Notes under the pieces: model-generated
Seen by the model: the letters and a program-made list of their open reading frames with translations, nothing else
The model's database searches: none
What the model was told of the DNA's origin: nothing
Shown: positions 42,147 through 51,831 of the stretch, piece by piece
Layout of the letters: each line of letters begins with the position of its first letter
Position numbering within the stretch: the stretch's first letter is position 1
Translations under genes and position numbers: made by a program
Assembly: GCA_017302295.1 (NCBI GenBank)
Contig: JAFLDS010000002.1
Span: 62,001-126,000 of the forward strand
Source of the DNA: Thauera sp.
Lineage (GTDB): Bacteria; Pseudomonadota; Gammaproteobacteria; Burkholderiales; Rhodocyclaceae
DNA length: 64,000 nt
Direction of reading: 5' to 3'

Positions 42147-42916
42147 GCAATCTCTCCACACGCCTGTGCGCGCCAGCCCTCAGGGAGCGTGCCCATCAGC
42201 CGTTCCACATCGACGCCCTGCACGAGCACCTTCCCCGCGCCACCGGGCTGCCCGGGCTCGGCCGTGACCGCCGGCAGCCAGCCGGCGAGCGTGCGAACCA
42301 GCAGCGGCGCGGCATCACCGTCGGCCACTCGAAGGCTGCGTACCCGGCACCATTGCCCGCCGGCCCACATCCCCAGCGTCAGGCGTCCGTCGCGACACAG
42401 CCCGAAGGCGCCCAGGTCAGCGCACAGGTCGGCGTCCAGGACAACGTACGAGCCCGTGCGCAGGCGGTTGTAGCCCGCCACGAAACGGCCTTGCAGGGAA
42501 GTCAGGCGCATGCGCCGCTCACCGGCGAAGCGTGTCACCGCATCGATCAACGCGCGTGGCGCGGCGCTGGTGAGTGCCGCCGTGCCCTGCGCCGCACGAT
42601 CGACACCCAGCACCCACTCGGCCGCATCGACCCCATGCACCGCCCGGAAACGCTCGGACACCCAGGCCGCCCGCTCGGCGCCGCCCCTCAAACCAAGCGG
42701 CCACTCGATCACCAGATAGCGCAGCCAGGCATCTGCGATCTCCACCGCCAGCCGTCCCTTGCGCACCGGCGTCCGATCGCCCAACGTGGCCAATGCGTCC
42801 AGCGCGCCCGCCGGATCATCGCCGACCGGCACGACCACGCTCGCATCCGCGCCAGCCAGATGCCAGGCGTCCGGCGCCAGCGTCAGCCGCCAGGACTCAG
42901 CCGAGAAGCGTGACAC
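42143..42916 (-). CDS. PilM/GspL-N-like cytoplasmic platform protein
   Basis: The product is 257 aa with no transmembrane segment. The pattern of an Asp-rich actin-like fold is visible: GRLAVEIADAWLRYLVIEWP early, ALIDAVTRFAGERRMRLTSLQ in the middle and YVVLDADLCADLGAF later. This fits the cytoplasmic half of GspL or PilM, split from its membrane partner as in type IV pilus systems. It starts with GTG inside the end of gspE (20-base overlap). ATP-binding residues cannot be confirmed. Confidence 0.65.
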   Translation of the reverse strand: MSRFSAESWRLTLAPDAWHLAGADASVVVPVGDDPAGALDALATLGDRTPVRKGRLAVEIADAWLRYLVIEWPLGLRGGAERAAWVSERFRAVHGVDAAEWVLGVDRAAQGTAALTSAAPRALIDAVTRFAGERRMRLTSLQGRFVAGYNRLRTGSYVVLDADLCADLGAFGLCRDGRLTLGMWAGGQWCRVRSLRVADGDAAPLLVRTLAGWLPAVTAEPGQPGGAGKVLVQGVDVERLMGTLPEGWRAQACGEIA

Positions 42917-44585
42917 GATTCAGTTCCTGCAAGGTGGTGTCGCCCGCGGCCACGATGTCGGTGACCGCCTGGCGCAGGCTGCGGAAACCGCGCCGCCGCG
43001 CGGCCTCCTTCAGCGCACGGATCGGCGCGCGGGACAGGATCAATTCGCGGATTTCGTCGTCGAGCAGCAGCACCTCGGCCACCGCGCGCCGCCCCTTGTA
43101 GCCCGAGCCGCGACAGTGGCCACAGCCGTGCCCGGCGCGGAAGCGGAACGCGGACACGTCGCCGAGCGCCGATTCGGCGATCAGCGCGGCGTCGGGCGCG
43201 ATGTCGTCGCTGCAGTGCGGACAATTCACCCGCACCAGGCGCTGCGCCACCACGCCATTGAGCGCGGCGACGAGGTTGTACGGATCGATGCCCATGTGCA
43301 TGAAGCGGCCGATCACATCGAACACGTTGTTCGCGTGCACCGTGGTGAACACCAGGTGGCCGGTCAGCGCCGCCTGCACCGCGATCTCGGCGGTCTCTCC
43401 ATCGCGGATCTCGCCCACCATGATCTTGTCCGGGTCGTGGCGCAGGATGGAGCGCAGGCCGCGCGCGAAGCTCAGGCCCTTCTTTTCGTTAACCGGAATC
43501 TGCAGCACACCGGCCAATTGATACTCGACCGGGTCCTCGATGGTGACGATCTTGTCGAGGCCGTGGTTGGTCTCGCCCAGCGTCGCATACAACGTGGTGG
43601 TCTTGCCGCTGCCGGTGGGGCCGGTGACCAGCAGCATGCCGTAGGGCTCGCTCGCCAGGCGGCGCAGCACAGCCCGAGTGTCGGCGGCGAAGCCGAGCGA
43701 CTCCAGTGACAGACCGCTCATCTCGGCACTCAGATGCTCCTTGTCGAGCACGCGCAGCACCGCGTCCTCGCCGTGGATGCTGGGCATGATGGAGACGCGG
43801 AAGTCGATGTCGCGCCCGCCTGCCTGCGCCTTGAAACGGCCATCCTGCGGCACGCGGCGCTCGGCGATGTCGAGCTCGGCCATCACCTTCAGGCGCGAGA
43901 TCACCTGCTCGGCCAGTTCCGCCCCCGCCGCGCCGCCGACGCGCGACAGCACGCCATCGATGCGGTAACGGATCACCAGGCCGGCCGGCACCGTCTCGAG
44001 GTGGATGTCGCTCGCGCCTTGCTTCAGCGCGTCGTACAGCGTGGAATTGACCAGCTTTACCACCGGGCTGGCGTCGGCGCTGATGCGCTTGAGCGACAGC
44101 TCCTCGACCGCCTCGCCGCCCTGCTCGTCCTCGCGCGCCATGTGCAGGCCGGCCGCGCGCCGCACCTCGTCCTCGTGGCGAGCCAGGCAGGCGGCGATGT
44201 CGTCGCGGTCGCCGAGCGCGAGCGCAAAGGACTCCGTCAGACGCGCGCCAAGGCCGTCGAGCAGGTCGGAATCGAAGGGGTCGGCGAGCACCACCACCAA
44301 CGCGCCTCGCTCGTCGCGCAAGGCCACGCATTCGCCTCGCAGCGCGGACTCGAAGCCGATCGCGGCAAAGTCCGGCGCGAGCGTCATCAGCCGCGCATGG
44401 CCGATCGCGGGCAATGCGCAGGTTGCAGCCAGGCGGCCCAGACGCAGCTCGGCCTCCGGCTCGATGGCGGCAAGCCCGTCCGCCACACGCGGCGCCGCGG
44501 CGCGCGCCCTCGCGAGCTCGGCCGCGGTAAAGGGCGCTGCCTGCAGCGGGTCCAGTCTCAGCGCAAGCTCGTGCGGCGCGTTCAT
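42897..44585 (-). CDS. gspE: Type II secretion/pilus assembly ATPase GspE
   Basis: This cytoplasmic hexameric ATPase drives pseudopilus assembly. The product is 562 aa. An N-terminal MshEN/GspE-N-like domain covers about 1-150. Walker A GPTGSGKT is at 322-329. The Asp box ASDIHLE (191-197), the Walker B/His region IMVGEIRDGETAE (388-400) and a tetracysteine zinc site (C455, C458, C488, C491) are all present. The start at 44585 overlaps gspF as ATGA. It is complete and should be active. Motor type is assembly, not retraction, because the zinc motif is present. Confidence 0.93.
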   Translation of the reverse strand: MNAPHELALRLDPLQAAPFTAAELARARAAAPRVADGLAAIEPEAELRLGRLAATCALPAIGHARLMTLAPDFAAIGFESALRGECVALRDERGALVVVLADPFDSDLLDGLGARLTESFALALGDRDDIAACLARHEDEVRRAAGLHMAREDEQGGEAVEELSLKRISADASPVVKLVNSTLYDALKQGASDIHLETVPAGLVIRYRIDGVLSRVGGAAGAELAEQVISRLKVMAELDIAERRVPQDGRFKAQAGGRDIDFRVSIMPSIHGEDAVLRVLDKEHLSAEMSGLSLESLGFAADTRAVLRRLASEPYGMLLVTGPTGSGKTTTLYATLGETNHGLDKIVTIEDPVEYQLAGVLQIPVNEKKGLSFARGLRSILRHDPDKIMVGEIRDGETAEIAVQAALTGHLVFTTVHANNVFDVIGRFMHMGIDPYNLVAALNGVVAQRLVRVNCPHCSDDIAPDAALIAESALGDVSAFRFRAGHGCGHCRGSGYKGRRAVAEVLLLDDEIRELILSRAPIRALKEAARRRGFRSLRQAVTDIVAAGDTTLQELNRVTLLG

Positions 44586-45766
44586 CCGATGCTCTCCGCA
44601 AGCTGGAAGATGGGCAGGTACATCAGCACCACGATGAGTCCGATCGCCCCACCAATGAACAACATCAGCAGCGGCCCGAACAGCCGCGTCAGCCACTCGA
44701 CCTGACGGGCGGTGTCGTCCTCGTGGAATTCCGCGGCGCGCGTCAGCATCTCGCCCAGATTGCCGGCACGCTCGCCGACCTCGAGCATGCGCATCGCCAT
44801 CGGCGTGGTCAGCCCACTGCTGGACAGCGTGGCGGCAAAGCCCTGGCCTTCGCGGATGCGCGCGATCGCCGCATCCAGCCTGCCCCGCAGCGTGTGGGTG
44901 AGCAGGCCCGACACCATGCCGAGCGCGGCCACCACCGGAATGCCGCCCGAAAGCAGCATGCCGAGCGTGCGGTAGAAGCGCGCGAGCTGGAACACCCGGA
45001 GCCGTTCGCCGACCATAGGCATGCGCCACAGGCCGCGTCCGAGCGCAGCGCGGAAAGCGGGGTGGCGCGACAGCGCAACCAAACCACCGACGATCAGCGC
45101 CAGAGCCAGCGCGCCGCTCAAAGCGTTGGCCTCGATGAACTGCCCCCACTCCAGCAAGAGGCGCGACATCAGCGGCAACTCGCCGCCGACGTCCTCGTAG
45201 ATATGCGAAAAGCGCGGCACCACGTAGCCGAGGAGAAAGAGCACCACCAGACCGCCCACCCCAAGGAGCAGCACCGGATAGATCGCCGCACTGACGAGCT
45301 TGCCGCGCAGGCTGTCGAGCTGTTGCTGGTAGGCGATGAAGCGCTCGACCGCCTGGTCGAGGTCGCTGGTGCGCTCGGCGGCACGGATCATCGCCACATA
45401 AAGATCGGGAAAGACGCTGCCCCCGCCACTCGCGGCCTCGAGCGCGCTCGACAGCGTGCGCCCCTCGCGTAGCGCGTTCAGCATGCCCTGAAGCGTGGCG
45501 CGTACCGCTGGACGCCCCTCCTTCTCCGCCAGCGCCGCGATTGCCTCGGCGAGCGGGATGCCGGCGCGCAGCAGCGCGAGCAGCTCCTGATTGAACAGCA
45601 GCAACGGAAAACGCTGGGCACGGCCACGCGACGCCTGGCTGCTGAGCGTCAGCACCATCAACCCGCGCGCCGCGGCCACGCTGCGCAGCTCGGCCTCGGA
45701 GCCGGCCTCGATCTCGGTATCGACGACCGCCCGGCCGGGCCCGATCGCCCTTACCCGGTAGCGCAT
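44582..45766 (-). CDS. gspF: Type II secretion inner-membrane protein GspF
   Basis: GspF is the polytopic platform protein that couples the ATPase to pseudopilin insertion. The product is 394 aa, with two T2SSF repeats (about 60-185 and 260-385). Three hydrophobic helices lie near 160-183, 210-230 and 365-388. The N-terminus MRYRVRAIGPGR and ALNALREGRTLSSAL-type segments match GspF. It lies between gspG and gspE, spaced five bases from gspG. Confidence 0.92.
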   Translation of the reverse strand: MRYRVRAIGPGRAVVDTEIEAGSEAELRSVAAARGLMVLTLSSQASRGRAQRFPLLLFNQELLALLRAGIPLAEAIAALAEKEGRPAVRATLQGMLNALREGRTLSSALEAASGGGSVFPDLYVAMIRAAERTSDLDQAVERFIAYQQQLDSLRGKLVSAAIYPVLLLGVGGLVVLFLLGYVVPRFSHIYEDVGGELPLMSRLLLEWGQFIEANALSGALALALIVGGLVALSRHPAFRAALGRGLWRMPMVGERLRVFQLARFYRTLGMLLSGGIPVVAALGMVSGLLTHTLRGRLDAAIARIREGQGFAATLSSSGLTTPMAMRMLEVGERAGNLGEMLTRAAEFHEDDTARQVEWLTRLFGPLLMLFIGGAIGLIVVLMYLPIFQLAESIG

Positions 45767-45771
45767 GCCGA

Positions 45772-46230
45772 CTACCAGTTGGTCACGTCGGCCGCTTCGC
45801 CCTCGCCGCCGGGCTGGCCATCGGTGCCAAAGGAAAACAGGTCGATCTCGCCATGCTCGCCCGGGTGGCGGTACTGATAGGGCTTGCCCCAGGGATCGAG
45901 CGGCACCGCCTTCTTCAGGTAGGGCCCGCCCCAGCGCGCCACATCGGCCGGCGGCGCCACCAGCGCCTGCAGGCCCTGCTCGGTGGCCGGGTAACGACCG
46001 ACATCGAGCCGGTACTGGTCGAGCCCCTTCTCGAGCGCATCGATCTGCGCCCGCGCCGTCTTCACCTCGGACTTGCCGATCTGCGCGAAGAAGCGCGGAC
46101 CGACATAGCCCGCGAGCAGGCCGATGATGACCATCACGACGAGAAGCTCGAGCAGGGTGAATCCGGAAGTGCGTCTGACACTGAGGTAGGGCTTGGCTGC
46201 GATTGACTGCATGCGGATCGGGCGATTCAT
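45772..46230 (-). CDS. gspG: Type II secretion major pseudopilin GspG
   Basis: GspG polymerises into the periplasmic pseudopilus. The product is 152 aa from the ATG at 46230; an ATG six codons on (46212) is an alternative. The leader ends in G23 (RRTSG), then FTLLELLVVMVIIGLLAGYV with Glu at +5 (E28). PATEQGLQALV and the C-terminal calcium loop DLFSFGTDGQPGGEGEAADV are canonical. It is the first gene of the 11-gene secretion operon. A prepilin peptidase must be supplied from elsewhere. Confidence 0.93.
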   Translation of the reverse strand: MNRPIRMQSIAAKPYLSVRRTSGFTLLELLVVMVIIGLLAGYVGPRFFAQIGKSEVKTARAQIDALEKGLDQYRLDVGRYPATEQGLQALVAPPADVARWGGPYLKKAVPLDPWGKPYQYRHPGEHGEIDLFSFGTDGQPGGEGEAADVTNW

Positions 46231-46276
46231 GGCTGACCGGAGACCGCGAAGGCTAGGCGCGGAATGTTTCAGTCCG

Positions 46277-46294
46277 GTTAATGCAACATGACAA
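46277..46294 (-). promoter_or_regulatory. Weak Pho-box-like site before gspG
   Basis: On the minus strand TTGTCAT-GTTG-CATTAAC matches 10 of 14 positions of the Pho-box direct repeat (CTGTCAT, 4-base gap, CTGTCAC). It lies 47 bases before gspG. No clear -10 follows at the expected distance. This is a candidate only. Confidence 0.2.
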
Positions 46295-46300
46295 TCACGC

Positions 46301-46328
46301 GCGGGCGACCCACACTGGGATCGCCCGC
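46301..46328 (-). terminator. GC-rich hairpin after the GDPD gene
   Basis: GCGGGCGACCCA (46301-46312) pairs with TGGG-a-TCGCCCGC (46316-46328) around loop CAC, one bulged base. It lies 23 bases past the GDPD stop. No T-run follows on the minus strand, so it may be partial or stabilise the mRNA end. Confidence 0.5.
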
Positions 46329-46350
46329 CTCCTTTCATCTTTGCCGCTGC

Positions 46351-47631
<1,281 letters not shown>

Positions 47632-47731
47632 GGCAAAATCCTTTGTATTGATCCTGAACGGTTTCGGAGATGAGCAGCAAGCGCAGGAAACGCTCGTCAT
47701 ACGCGTCCCACGCCCACGCTAAAGGCCGGCT

Positions 47732-47749
47732 GTTGCACCCAGGTGACAT
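47732..47749 (-). promoter_or_regulatory. Weak Pho-box-like site upstream of the GDPD gene
   Basis: On the minus strand ATGTCAC-CTGG-GTGCAAC matches 10 of 14 positions of the Pho-box repeat. It lies about 100 bases before the GTG start. Chance matches of this quality are common in a region of this size, so it is listed as a candidate. Confidence 0.2.
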
Positions 47750-47794
47750 CAGGATCGGTGCTTGCCGGCGAAACCCTGCGGCTGGAAACAGACG

Positions 47795-47829
47795 AAAAAA
47801 AGCCCACCGGCACCTCTGCACCGATGGGC
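47795..47829 (-). terminator. Intrinsic terminator after the first PhoX-family gene
   Basis: GCCCACCGG (47802-47810) pairs with CCGATGGGC (47821-47829), one mismatch, around a 10-base loop. On the minus strand TTTTTTT follows (47795-47801). It lies 47 bases beyond the PhoX stop. Confidence 0.88.
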
Positions 47830-47876
47830 AAGTCCTGCGAGGAGAGCAGGTTCTGGACGTCGTTTGGACTCAGCGA

Positions 47877-49223
47877 TCAGTCTTCACGCTTGTCCTTGCG
47901 CACCTTGGTAATCGCCATCGTCTTGTCGTTGCCGGTGCCCGAGTGCTGGATGTTCACGAACAGCGTGTGCGGATCCTTGCCGAAATAGATTCCGGTGCCT
48001 TCAGCCGGCTTGTCCTTGAGCGACGCGAACAGGGAGACGCCGTCCCGGTAGCCGTCGCCGTTGGCGTCCTTCGAGCGGGGGTCGTACACCCAGATGTCGC
48101 TCCAGTCGTTGTCCTCGACAATCCACAACTTGCCGTCCGGACCGCTGGCGAGATTGTCCGGACTCTTGAAGCCGGTAACGCCCGGCGTGGAGGCGGTCGG
48201 CTTGACCTCCTTCGGCACGTTCTTACCCGGTGCCACGACGTAGGTCACGACAGGCTTCTCCCCCAACTCGACGGCCATCACCGCGCCCGGACCACTGGTA
48301 TTGGCGGGATTGTCGACGTCTTCACAGGTCAGCGCGACGTACAGGGTGCTTGCCAGACGCTCGAGATCTTCCGGACGGCAGAAGCTGGTCGCACCCATCG
48401 CTTTCGCCGCCACGCGCGCGCTGATCTGCACCTGCTGCATGTCGAGGGCGACCCATTCGGCCGCACCGGTCTTAGCACCGCCGGCCACCTTCAGCGCGTA
48501 GAGTTGACCGCTCGACAGATCGCCATAATTTTGCGGCACGAACTTGTAGATGGCGCCGGTCCGCTCCTCGTCGATCACATAGACGTTGCCTTCGGCGTCG
48601 ACCTCGATGCCCTCGTGCGACAGCGCGCCCAGCAGCGGGCGCACGGTGACACTCTCGGCCTTAGTCGGGTCCTGCGGATCGAGCTTGAGTTCGTAGAGCA
48701 GGCCACTCTTTGCCTGCGGCGCATCCGGATCAGGACGGGCGCTATCGATCACCTCTTCCGCGAACAGGATGGTCTGCCACGGCGTCCAAAGAATGCCATC
48801 GAGTGCTTCCCAGTCAGTGCGCGCAACCACTTCCTTCGCTTCGCCCGTCTTCAAGTCGACGACCGACACCGAGCCGCCGCTACCACCATCGTTGCGTCGC
48901 GAGTTGCCGTCGTTGCCGATCACGCCGCCACGCACCTCGTGCGTGCGGTAGAGGTAACGGCCCGCGTGCTTACCGGTCTCGTTGACCGTGTTCATGTCGT
49001 TCCAGTCGGTGCCGACATAGATGTCCAGATTCTTCTCATCCGACACGATGGTCTGAACGAAGCCTTCGGGAATCAGATACGGCGCGGTGGCGATGTCGGC
49101 ATCGTTCTCCATGCCGTAGGCAGAGCCAACCAGCGGCTTGAACGCCATCGGACCATTCACGTCGGCGTGTACTTGAGTTGTGAATGCGGCAACCAGGGAA
49201 AGGGCCAGCAAGGACTTCTTCAT
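47877..49223 (-). CDS. PhoX-family (DUF839) exported phosphatase-like protein, Sec type
   Basis: The product is 448 aa with a Sec signal peptide (MKKSLLALSLVAAF, cleavage after QVHA, residue 21). The mature region reads as a beta-propeller of the PhoX/DUF839 type: HEVRGGVIGNDGNSRR, ALDGILWTPWQTILFAEE, LLGALSHEGIEVDAEGNVYVIDEE and GIYFGKDPHTLFVNIQHSG. PhoX enzymes are Ca/Fe-dependent phosphomonoesterases, usually Tat-exported; the Sec signal is unusual. A good AGGAGA precedes the ATG. It may hydrolyse phosphomonoesters outside the cytosol; the substrate is unverified. Confidence 0.85.
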   Translation of the reverse strand: MKKSLLALSLVAAFTTQVHADVNGPMAFKPLVGSAYGMENDADIATAPYLIPEGFVQTIVSDEKNLDIYVGTDWNDMNTVNETGKHAGRYLYRTHEVRGGVIGNDGNSRRNDGGSGGSVSVVDLKTGEAKEVVARTDWEALDGILWTPWQTILFAEEVIDSARPDPDAPQAKSGLLYELKLDPQDPTKAESVTVRPLLGALSHEGIEVDAEGNVYVIDEERTGAIYKFVPQNYGDLSSGQLYALKVAGGAKTGAAEWVALDMQQVQISARVAAKAMGATSFCRPEDLERLASTLYVALTCEDVDNPANTSGPGAVMAVELGEKPVVTYVVAPGKNVPKEVKPTASTPGVTGFKSPDNLASGPDGKLWIVEDNDWSDIWVYDPRSKDANGDGYRDGVSLFASLKDKPAEGTGIYFGKDPHTLFVNIQHSGTGNDKTMAITKVRKDKRED

Positions 49224-49479
49224 CAAGACTTCTCCTGAACTTTAGTTTTGGTGCGTCCGGACGAGACACGCGATGTCCGCCCGCGTCGCATTGTTGGAAG
49301 CCCACGTTGCCGCAGCATTACGCTTTTCTTATAAATGACCTGTAGAAATCCGTGCTTGCGCAGTAGATCCGCCGCCGAGAACGCAGTCCGCAACAGGCCT
49401 GTCACTCAGACAGCCTAAAATCCCGCCTCCGTACATCGAGCCGCGGCGAACGCGTCACTCAACCCACAGAAGGTTTCGC

Positions 49480-50097
49480 ATGCGCCTGTTGGTCTTGCCG
49501 CTGGCAGTCCTGATCACTCCGCTGCCAAGCGCCGCAAACAGCCTGTTCGGCTTCATCGATGAAACGGGTGTCGCGCATTTCAGCGACTTCGCCGCTGATC
49601 GCCGTTACAAGCGGCTGTCAGGCCCCGCGCCCGCAGCCAAGCCGCTCGACCGCCAAGCGCGCAAGAAGGATGCCGGTTCGCCGATCACCGACGGCTTGCG
49701 CGCTCAGGTCGCGCGCATTGCCGACGAGCATGGGCTCGACCCCGCGCTCGCACTTGCCGTTGTCCACATCGAAAGCGCCGGGCGCAGCGACGCGCGCTCA
49801 CCCAAGGGTGCCCTCGGGCTGATGCAGTTGATGCCCGCAACGGCGCAGCGTTACGGCGTGGCCGACGCGTTCGACGCCGACGCCAATCTGCGCGGAGGCA
49901 TCCGCTACCTTCGCGATCTGGTGCAGCAGTTCGGAAGCGTCGAGTTGGCGCTTGCAGCGTACAACGCCGGCGAAGGAGCAGTCCTGCGGCATGGACGACG
50001 CATTCCACCGTATGCAGAGACCCAGGCCTATGTGCCCAAGGTACTCGCGCGCTATGCAGCACTGCAGCGTGAAAACATGCCACGACGGCTCGACTGA
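49480..50097 (+). CDS. Soluble lytic transglycosylase (DUF4124 plus SLT domain)
   Basis: The product is 205 aa. A signal peptide of about 19 residues ends in PSAA. A short DUF4124-like segment (FGFIDETGVAHFSDFAADRRY) follows. The Slt-type catalytic domain (about 74-195) has E98 in VVHIESAGRSDARSPKGALGLMQLMP and ALAAYNAGEGAV. Such small enzymes often open the peptidoglycan for secretion or pilus machines. Its place next to the secretion operon and its hydrolases suggests, but does not prove, that job. AGAAGG lies upstream of the ATG. Confidence 0.9.
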   Translation: MRLLVLPLAVLITPLPSAANSLFGFIDETGVAHFSDFAADRRYKRLSGPAPAAKPLDRQARKKDAGSPITDGLRAQVARIADEHGLDPALALAVVHIESAGRSDARSPKGALGLMQLMPATAQRYGVADAFDADANLRGGIRYLRDLVQQFGSVELALAAYNAGEGAVLRHGRRIPPYAETQAYVPKVLARYAALQRENMPRRLD

Positions 50098-50175
50098 GCG
50101 GCGATGTTCAGAACCGTTATGACCCGCCACCGGACCGATAAAGGTTTTGCAACATTGGGCTTCTAGATTGGGGGG

Positions 50176-50216
50176 CTTCCGCGAAAGCACCGGCCTCGCC
50201 TCGCCGGACGCGGAAG
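50176..50216 (+). other. Long stem-loop in the leader of the second PhoX-family gene
   Basis: CTTCCGCG (50176-50183) pairs with CGCGGAAG (50209-50216); inside, CCGGC pairs with GCCGG. The structure sits 45 bases before the ATG and could affect translation or mRNA stability. No T-run follows, so it is not a simple terminator. The rest of 50098-50260 shows no convincing promoter or Pho box. Confidence 0.45.
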
Positions 50217-50260
50217 TCGCTGCGCCGCAGCCGTTTTCCCCACTTCAGAGGAAGCACCCC

Positions 50261-51775
50261 ATGACCGATCCCCGTTTCCACGCATCCCGCCGCAACATGC
50301 TGAAAGGTACCGCCTCGCTGGCTGCGGCGCCTTTCGTCACAACCTTCGGCCTGATGGCGCGCAATGCCGAGGCTGCGACCTGTGAGCGCTTCACCGAGAT
50401 GACCGTCAGCCCCTTCGGTCCGCTGGCGCCGATGAAGGACGAGACGACCGGTCTCGAACTGCTGCAGCTGCCGGAAGGCTTCTCGTATCGCACTATCGGC
50501 TGGCAGGACGACATCATGAGCGACGGCATCACCTGTCCGGCCCGCTTCGACGGCATGGCGGTGGTGTCGCAGCGCCGTGAGGGCCGCAGCACCGAGCTGA
50601 TACTGGTCCGCAACCACGAAGTCGGCAACTTCCCGCGCACGACCGGCGTGGCGCCCACTTACGACAGCGCGGCCAACTCTTCCGGCAACTACGCCGGCGG
50701 CGGCACCACCACCATCGTGTTGCGCGACGGCGTCGTCGTCGATGTACGCGCCAGCCTCGCCGGCACCATGACCAACTGCGCCGGCGGCCCCACGCCCTGG
50801 GGCACTTGGCTGAGCTGCGAGGAAAACACCGACGACCGCAGCGCCTTTGGCGGCAAGAAGCACGGCTACGTCTTCGAAGTCGATCCGGACCCCGCCCAGA
50901 CCACCGCCGAACCGCTGGTCGCCATGGGGCGCTTCCGTCACGAAGCCGTCGCCATCGATCCCACCAACAACTTCTGCTACCAGACCGAGGACCAGAGCCC
51001 CGTTTCGGCCCTGTACCGGTTCGAGCCCAACAACGCGGGCGGCTACACCGGCGCCTATGCCGACGGCGGCCGCCTGACTGCGGCGCGCATCCAGCGCATC
51101 GAGCGTGCGGGCACGACTTCGCTGGCCGATGCCAATGCCCTCGCCTTCGCTTCACCCTGCCTGGGTGACGAATACCTGCTCGAATGGGTCGAGCTCGACA
51201 ATCCGGACGCGGCACCCACAACCCGTAACGTCAACGGCACCAACCGCAGCGTATCGGGCACCTTCGCCCAGGCCTGGGACGCCGGATGCGCGCGCATGGC
51301 GCGCGGCGAGGGTATCTGGCAGCACGGCGGCCGCATCTACATCGTCGACACCGCCGCGGGCGGCGAAGGCTGCCTGTGGGAACTCAACCCCGCTTCGGGC
51401 CGGATCAAGTGCATCTACGTCAGCAGCAATCAGCTCGCCGGCAACAACCTCGACAACATCACGATCAGCCCGCGCGGCGGAATCGTCTGCTGTGAGGACG
51501 GCGGCACCAGCACCGACGAGTTCGGTCGCGGGAGCCGGCTGTTCGGCATCAACAATCAGGGCCAGCCCTTCATGCTGGCGAAGAACAACCTGAACTTCAG
51601 CGCCGAGCAATACGCAGCGGTCGGCAAGAACCTGACTGCGGGTCTGGGCGATCAGCGCGGTTCGGAGTTCTGCGGTGCCTGCTTCGACCCGCTGGGCCGC
51701 ACGCTCTTCGTCAACATCCAGACGCCGGGCATCACTTTCGCCATCACTGGCCCGTGGGCAAAGGGCAACCTGTAA
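50261..51775 (+). CDS. PhoX-family phosphatase (DUF839), Tat type
   Basis: The product is 504 aa. The N-terminus carries a twin-arginine signal, SRRNMLK at residues 9-15, cleaved near NAEAA. The PhoX core shows LILVRNHEVGNF, GGPTPWGTWLSCEENTDD, GYVFEVDPD and GRFRHEAVAIDP. ISPRGGIVCCEDGG and RTLFVNIQTPG lie near the C-terminus. The Glu-rich CEEN motif is part of the Fe/Ca site in characterised PhoX. Likely a secreted or periplasmic phosphomonoesterase. AGAGGAAG precedes the ATG. It converges on the 5'-nucleotidase gene. Confidence 0.9.
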   Translation: MTDPRFHASRRNMLKGTASLAAAPFVTTFGLMARNAEAATCERFTEMTVSPFGPLAPMKDETTGLELLQLPEGFSYRTIGWQDDIMSDGITCPARFDGMAVVSQRREGRSTELILVRNHEVGNFPRTTGVAPTYDSAANSSGNYAGGGTTTIVLRDGVVVDVRASLAGTMTNCAGGPTPWGTWLSCEENTDDRSAFGGKKHGYVFEVDPDPAQTTAEPLVAMGRFRHEAVAIDPTNNFCYQTEDQSPVSALYRFEPNNAGGYTGAYADGGRLTAARIQRIERAGTTSLADANALAFASPCLGDEYLLEWVELDNPDAAPTTRNVNGTNRSVSGTFAQAWDAGCARMARGEGIWQHGGRIYIVDTAAGGEGCLWELNPASGRIKCIYVSSNQLAGNNLDNITISPRGGIVCCEDGGTSTDEFGRGSRLFGINNQGQPFMLAKNNLNFSAEQYAAVGKNLTAGLGDQRGSEFCGACFDPLGRTLFVNIQTPGITFAITGPWAKGNL

Positions 51776-51798
51776 TCCAGCCCTCTCGGCTTCGGCCC

Positions 51799-51823
51799 GC
51801 GGCCCGCTGCGGCGGCGGGCCGC
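51799..51823. terminator. Hairpin between convergent PhoX and 5'-nucleotidase genes
   Basis: GCGGCCCGC (51799-51807) pairs perfectly with GCGGGCCGC (51815-51823). It lies midway in the 56-base gap between two converging stops, so it may serve both directions. There is no T-run on either strand. Confidence 0.5.
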
Positions 51824-51831
51824 GCTCCACG

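Noticed and set aside
49400-49420. CTGTCACTCAGACAG near the transglycosylase promoter, considered as a Pho box
   Set aside because: It is a 5-bp inverted repeat, whereas Pho boxes are direct repeats; the second half does not match.
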